From the NCBI GenBank assembly GCA_038319685.1, contig JBBQDN010000003.1:87699-151698 (forward strand): DNA of 64,000 nucleotides, written 5' to 3'. Positions within the stretch are counted from its first letter, which is position 1. Each line of letters starts with the position of its first letter. This document shows, in pieces, positions 59,939 through 64,000 of this stretch. The translations under genes were made by a program, and so were the position numbers. The stretch comes from UBA6022 sp038319685. GTDB lineage: Bacteria > Patescibacteriota > Saccharimonadia > Saccharimonadales > Saccharimonadaceae. The notes under the pieces were generated by a model. It saw nothing but the letters and a program-made list of their open reading frames with translations. It was not told the DNA's origin and ran no database searches.

Positions 59939-62900
59939 ATGAGTCGCGTTATTGCCAACAACGGGATTGCCGACTTTGATGCAGTCCGACTTGCCGTCGC
60001 CAGCCCAGAGGATATCCTCAAATGGAGCAACGGTGAGGTTACAAAACCTGAAACAATTAACTATCGTACCCAAAAACCTGAACGCGATGGGTTGTTCTGT
60101 GAGCGAATTTTCGGTCCAGTCAAAGACATAAACCCACATGACAACAAACTAAAGGGTGTTCGTTCACGCGAAGCTGCGATTGATAAGAACGGCGAACTCG
60201 TCACGAAATCAATCGTTCGTCGCGAACGTATGGCGCACATTAGCTTGGCTGCGCCTGTCGCTCACATTTGGTTCATGCGTGGGACGCCAAGTGCAATGTC
60301 ACTTCTCCTTGGTATTACTGTTCGTAACCTCGAACGTATCGCGTACTTTGCAACCTACGTTATCCTAAAAGCAGACGAAGCAAAACGTGATCAGTACCTT
60401 GCCGACCTAGACGCTGAAACAGATGCTGGTCGTATGGCGATCAAAATGCGCTACGAACGCGAAGCCGATGCGGAAAATGCTGATGTCAAAGAACTTGCCC
60501 AAGCACAGTCACGTGAAGTCGAAGAACTGAACGAAATTTACACGGTCAAAAAAGCACAGCTTGATAGCCTCGTAAAGGGTGCGCTCATGAACGAAACCGA
60601 TTATCGTAATCTCCCTGAAGAATACGAAGATTTGGTTGAAGTTGGTATGGGCGGAACTGCGCTAAAAGCACTTCTTGATGAAATCGAACTTCCCGTCCTG
60701 ATCGCTCAACTATCCGAAGAGGTTGCTGGTGCCAAGGGTCAACGTGAAAAGAAGCTCCTTAAGCGACTTAAAGTACTCGAAGGTATGTTTGCTGCTGGTA
60801 TTAAACCAAACAGCCTAACACTAACTGTACTTCCTGTTATTCCTCCAGATCTTCGTCCAATGGTACAGCTGACCGGTGGTCGTTTTGCGACATCAGACCT
60901 TAATGATCTGTACCGTCGTGTCATCAACCGTAATAACCGCCTCAAGAAACTGATTGATCTTAACGCTCCTGAAGTGATTCGCCGTAACGAAATGCGTATG
61001 CTTCAAGAAGCCGTTGACGCACTGATCGACAACAGTTCTGCTCGTGGTGGTCGTGCCGTCAACGCGACTGGTGGACGCCGCCGTCTGAAATCAATTAGTG
61101 ACATGCTCAAGGGCAAACAGGGTCGTTTCCGCCAGAACCTTCTTGGTAAACGTGTCGACTATTCTGGCCGTTCAGTCATTGTTGTTGGTCCAAAACTCAA
61201 GATTAACCAATGTGGTCTGCCAAAACAAATGGCACTTGAACTATTCAAGCCCTTTGTTATTAGCTGGCTGATCCGTGGTGAACACGCTCATAACATCCGC
61301 TCTGCGACTCGTTTGATCGAATCAGGTGATGCGCTGGTATGGGACGCACTTGACGCGGTTATCGAAGGCAAATACGTTCTTCTTAACCGTGCGCCGTCAC
61401 TTCATCGTCTTTCAATCCAAGCATTCATGCCGAAATTGGTCGAAGGAAAAGCAATCCAATTGCACCCACTCGTCGCCAACGGATTTAACGCTGACTACGA
61501 CGGTGACCAGATGGCTGTCCACTTGCCACTATCGGATGACGCACAGCGTGAAGCTCGTGATTTGATGACTGCAACACGAAACCTGCTAAAACCTGCCGAT
61601 GGTGCGCCGGTCCTCAGTATTGGCCAGGACATTGTCCTTGGTAACTATTACATTACCTACGAAAAACCAAGTGCTCAGACTGAAAAGGTCAAAGCCTACA
61701 GTTCTGTGTACGAAGCCGAAATGGCTTACGACCAAGGTATCTTGCAGTTACAAAGCCCGATCCGTGTTCAGGCTCGTGGTGAAATCCGTAACACAACACT
61801 CGGTCGCGTGTTCTTTAACGAAATTTTGCCAGCTGACTTTCCGTACGATAATGGTGTTCAGAACAAAAAGCAGCTTAAAAAAGTTTTGGCTCAGATTTTC
61901 AACATGTACGATGCTGAAACAACTGCCCAGACTGCTGACCGTATGAAAGGCCTTGCCTTCCGATTCGCGACAATTGCCGCTGTATCAACAGGTATGGACG
62001 ATTACATTAGCTTTGACGAGACTGCTGAGTTTATCGCCGAAGGTGATGCCAAGACTACCTTGATTTCAGAGCAATTTGACCAAGGTTTGATCACCGAAGA
62101 AGAACGATACAGCCTTACCGTTGGTGCATGGCGTGGTGTTGACCGTCAGATTACTGAGTTCCTCCAACACCAAATGAAGAACATGGACACTAGTATTAGT
62201 GTCATGGTCAACTCTGGTGCGCGTGGTGATATTAGTAACATCAAGCTGGCAAGTGCCATGGTTGGTATCATGGTGGACGCAACAAACCGTGAAATCGAAC
62301 TTCCAATTCGTTCAAGTTATAAAAAAGGCCTTAGCTCACTAGAGTCATTCGTGGCTACCCGTGGTGCACGTAAGGGTCTGATTGATACAGCGCTCAAGAC
62401 TGCTGACTCAGGATACCTGACTCGACGTCTGGTTGACGTGTCACAAGACGTCTTTACGGTGGCTGATTTGCCGGATAGTGATGATGGATTTGCGATTCAT
62501 CGTTCTGAATCAGAACTGACAATGATCGACTTTGGTAACCGTCTGTTTGGCCGTTATACTGCCGAAGAAGTCCCAGGCCACATCGGCAAGGACGAGTTGA
62601 TTACTCGCGAAATCGCTGACGGCATCCAAAACGATGCAGATGTCAGTGAAGTGAAAATTCAATCTGTTCTTTCGACCAAAAACCTTCGCGGTATTCCAAC
62701 CAAGAGTTATGGTATCGATATGGCAACTGGTAGCCTTGTGGCGAATGCTCAGCCTGTCGGTGTCATTGCTGCTCAATCTGTCGGTGAGCCTGGAACGCAG
62801 CTAACGCTCCGTACCTTCCATGCCGGTGGTGTTGCAGGTGGTGACATTACTCAGGGTCTGCCACGTGTCGAAGAGTTGTTCGAAGCTCGATCTCCAAAGG

Positions 62901-63772
62901 GTCAAGCATCGATGACTGAACTTGCCGGAACAGTTGATGTCTGGGAAGACGGCAAAAAGTACATCGTCCAGGTGACGCCATCTGTTGGCCACGTTGAACG
63001 AATCCCACTCGGTGGACGTACAGTGACTATCAAAGCTGGCAGCAATGTCAAAGTCGGTGACGTGCTTGCAACTGGTGAAAGCGAAAGCAAACCACTCGTT
63101 GCACCATTCGACGGTGTCGTTGAAGTCGCCGAAGATACACTCGTGCTTGCCGCAAACGCCGGTGCACCTGTCCGTTACGAGGTTCCTGGTTCAACACAAC
63201 TTGTTGTGGCTGCCGGCGATCAAGTCGAAGCAGGTGATCGTCTGACGATCGGTTCACTTAATCTGCATGACCTCATGCGACTTAAGGGTACTGAACAAAC
63301 ACAGCGTTACATCATCAACGAAGTGCTTCGTATTTATGCAGCCCAGGGTCAAGACGTTGCTGACAAGCACCTCGAGATCATCGTTCGACAGATGTTTAGT
63401 CGTGTTCAGATCGAAGATCCGGGTGACAGCGCATTTGTGACTGGCGACATCGTCAGCAAAGCGTCTGTTGTTGAAGCAAACGCAAAGCTTGTCGAAGAAG
63501 GTAAAACTGAACTTGTTGGCTACACCCAATTGCTTCTTGGTATCACCAAGGTGTCAATCTGGAGTGATAGCTGGCTATCAGCTGCATCGTTCCAGGACAC
63601 GACTCGTGTGCTGATCAACGCTGCCGTCAGTGGTCGTGCCGACCGTCTGCACGGACTGAAGGAAAACGTGATCATTGGTCGCAAGATTCCTGTCGGTACT
63701 GGTGCAAGGGACCTCGTCGAAAACGAAGTTTCAGAGGAAGATATCGCTAACGATTTCGAACTCGTCGCCTAG
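59939..63772 (+). CDS. rpoC: DNA-directed RNA polymerase subunit beta prime, without zinc-site cysteines
   Basis: 1277 residues. The catalytic loop NADYDGDQMAVHLPL, the bridge-helix/trigger-loop region and the C-terminal GEPGTQLTLRTFHAGG are intact. The N-terminal zinc domain is not: after GLFCERIFGPVKD the sequence INPHDNKLKGVRSREAAID then KNGELV replaces the CxC...CxxC segment. The second zinc site (one Cys near SQDV, then Cx6CxxC) reads SQDVFTVADLPDSDDG and LSTKNLRGIPTKSYG, with none of the four Cys. The enzyme therefore seems to have no structural zinc in this subunit. It is cotranscribed with rpoB. Confidence 0.98.
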   Translation: MSRVIANNGIADFDAVRLAVASPEDILKWSNGEVTKPETINYRTQKPERDGLFCERIFGPVKDINPHDNKLKGVRSREAAIDKNGELVTKSIVRRERMAHISLAAPVAHIWFMRGTPSAMSLLLGITVRNLERIAYFATYVILKADEAKRDQYLADLDAETDAGRMAIKMRYEREADAENADVKELAQAQSREVEELNEIYTVKKAQLDSLVKGALMNETDYRNLPEEYEDLVEVGMGGTALKALLDEIELPVLIAQLSEEVAGAKGQREKKLLKRLKVLEGMFAAGIKPNSLTLTVLPVIPPDLRPMVQLTGGRFATSDLNDLYRRVINRNNRLKKLIDLNAPEVIRRNEMRMLQEAVDALIDNSSARGGRAVNATGGRRRLKSISDMLKGKQGRFRQNLLGKRVDYSGRSVIVVGPKLKINQCGLPKQMALELFKPFVISWLIRGEHAHNIRSATRLIESGDALVWDALDAVIEGKYVLLNRAPSLHRLSIQAFMPKLVEGKAIQLHPLVANGFNADYDGDQMAVHLPLSDDAQREARDLMTATRNLLKPADGAPVLSIGQDIVLGNYYITYEKPSAQTEKVKAYSSVYEAEMAYDQGILQLQSPIRVQARGEIRNTTLGRVFFNEILPADFPYDNGVQNKKQLKKVLAQIFNMYDAETTAQTADRMKGLAFRFATIAAVSTGMDDYISFDETAEFIAEGDAKTTLISEQFDQGLITEEERYSLTVGAWRGVDRQITEFLQHQMKNMDTSISVMVNSGARGDISNIKLASAMVGIMVDATNREIELPIRSSYKKGLSSLESFVATRGARKGLIDTALKTADSGYLTRRLVDVSQDVFTVADLPDSDDGFAIHRSESELTMIDFGNRLFGRYTAEEVPGHIGKDELITREIADGIQNDADVSEVKIQSVLSTKNLRGIPTKSYGIDMATGSLVANAQPVGVIAAQSVGEPGTQLTLRTFHAGGVAGGDITQGLPRVEELFEARSPKGQASMTELAGTVDVWEDGKKYIVQVTPSVGHVERIPLGGRTVTIKAGSNVKVGDVLATGESESKPLVAPFDGVVEVAEDTLVLAANAGAPVRYEVPGSTQLVVAAGDQVEAGDRLTIGSLNLHDLMRLKGTEQTQRYIINEVLRIYAAQGQDVADKHLEIIVRQMFSRVQIEDPGDSAFVTGDIVSKASVVEANAKLVEEGKTELVGYTQLLLGITKVSIWSDSWLSAASFQDTTRVLINAAVSGRADRLHGLKENVIIGRKIPVGTGARDLVENEVSEEDIANDFELVA

Positions 63773-63788
63773 TATTAGTTCACTATAT

Positions 63789-63820
63789 AAAACAACCCGC
63801 TCAGATGAGTGGGTTGTTTT
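63789..63820 (+). terminator. rpoBC terminator
   Basis: AAAACAACCC pairs with GGGTTGTTTT with inner CTCA/TGAG pairing; the T run is in the descending arm. Confidence 0.85.
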
Positions 63821-63877
63821 AATATTGTAAATATGCTATAATATTTCTAATGGATCACGCCTGAATTCACCCCCGAA

Positions 63878-64000
63878 TCAGGACACTCCCTCTAGAATTA
63901 ATCCTTTCTCTTTTGCGATTTGTAATGAACTCTTGTAGCCGAGGAGCTTCCTCGGTTTGTTGTTTATGCGCGCTAGCGCATCAACAACATCCGTTTGAGA
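63878..64000 (-). CDS. IS30-like transposase, C-terminal part (5' end outside window)
   Basis: The minus-strand frame from the right edge reads DVVDALARINNKPRKLLGYKS and then SLQIAKEKGLIL before TGA. The N-N-K/R-P-R-K-x-L-G-Y/F motif is typical of the end of IS30-family (and related DDE) transposases. Only about 40 residues are in the window. A CCTGAATTC/GAATCAGG hairpin around 63860-63882 overlaps the stop and may belong to the element end. Confidence 0.65.
   Translation of the reverse strand, partial: SQTDVVDALARINNKPRKLLGYKSSLQIAKEKGLILEGVS

Noticed and set aside
1..64000. Recoding of TGA as an amino acid
   Set aside because: Several well-defined genes end in TGA at the expected length (ECF sigma factor, TrmH-like protein), so the standard code applies.
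1..64000. CRISPR array
   Set aside because: No regularly spaced short direct repeats were seen; the repeats found are dispersed and palindromic.

Overview
The window looks like chromosome of a small-genome member of the Candidate Phyla Radiation, most likely Candidatus Saccharibacteria (TM7); this is an inference. The basis is a mosaic housekeeping gene order, many short lineage-restricted hypothetical proteins, TGA used as a normal stop (for example in the ECF sigma factor and the TrmH-like gene, which argues against the TGA-Gly code of Gracilibacteria and Absconditabacteria), and very compact promoters with a -10 box 6-9 bases before the start codon, implying leaderless mRNAs. No CRISPR array, rRNA gene or prophage was seen.

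Layout. 1-5 kb: the end of an RNase HII-YraN fusion, an M1 aminopeptidase, a secreted HNH nuclease and a SRAP protein. 5-12 kb: tgt, a structured transcript with a small membrane protein, a secreted beta-propeller protein, a pilin-like protein and a CNNM/CBS membrane protein. 12-19 kb: a truncated RadC, a probable noncoding RNA, a VbhA-Fic type antitoxin-toxin pair, a DUF2130-like protein, YaaA and accessory small genes. 20-31 kb: nusA, a wHTH-NUDIX protein, small stress and membrane proteins, clpC, a membrane metalloprotease, radA and a PIN-TRAM protein. 31-42 kb: a class A penicillin-binding protein, tyrS, a phosphohexomutase, recG, a zinc phospholipase C-like protein, rsmD and an ECF sigma factor with a membrane partner. 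42-48 kb: two tRNA-Leu genes, a FAD oxidoreductase and a secreted SGNH hydrolase. 48-54 kb: an IS200-type element in a hydrolase remnant, a PyrD-like protein, a NUDIX protein, a TrmH-like methyltransferase and hisS. 54-64 kb: tig, clpP, rpoB and rpoC, with the tail of an IS30-like transposase at the right edge.

The most unusual signal is a family of large, imperfectly palindromic, multi-hairpin intergenic repeats of about 500-550 bp (4445-4993, 19484-20008, 52947-53438, and a half copy at 42459-42750). Stem sequences change between copies while pairing is kept, and each copy sits just upstream of a housekeeping gene on the + strand (tgt, nusA, tig and a FAD oxidoreductase gene). Other highlights: an RpoC that lacks the cysteines of both conserved zinc sites; a SRAP protein in which Cys2, the Asn and the His of the active site are all replaced; HrcA-type CIRCE operators on both clpC and clpP; an intrinsic terminator in the nusA leader; and a promoter-to-terminator unit without a gene between truncated radC and the Fic module.
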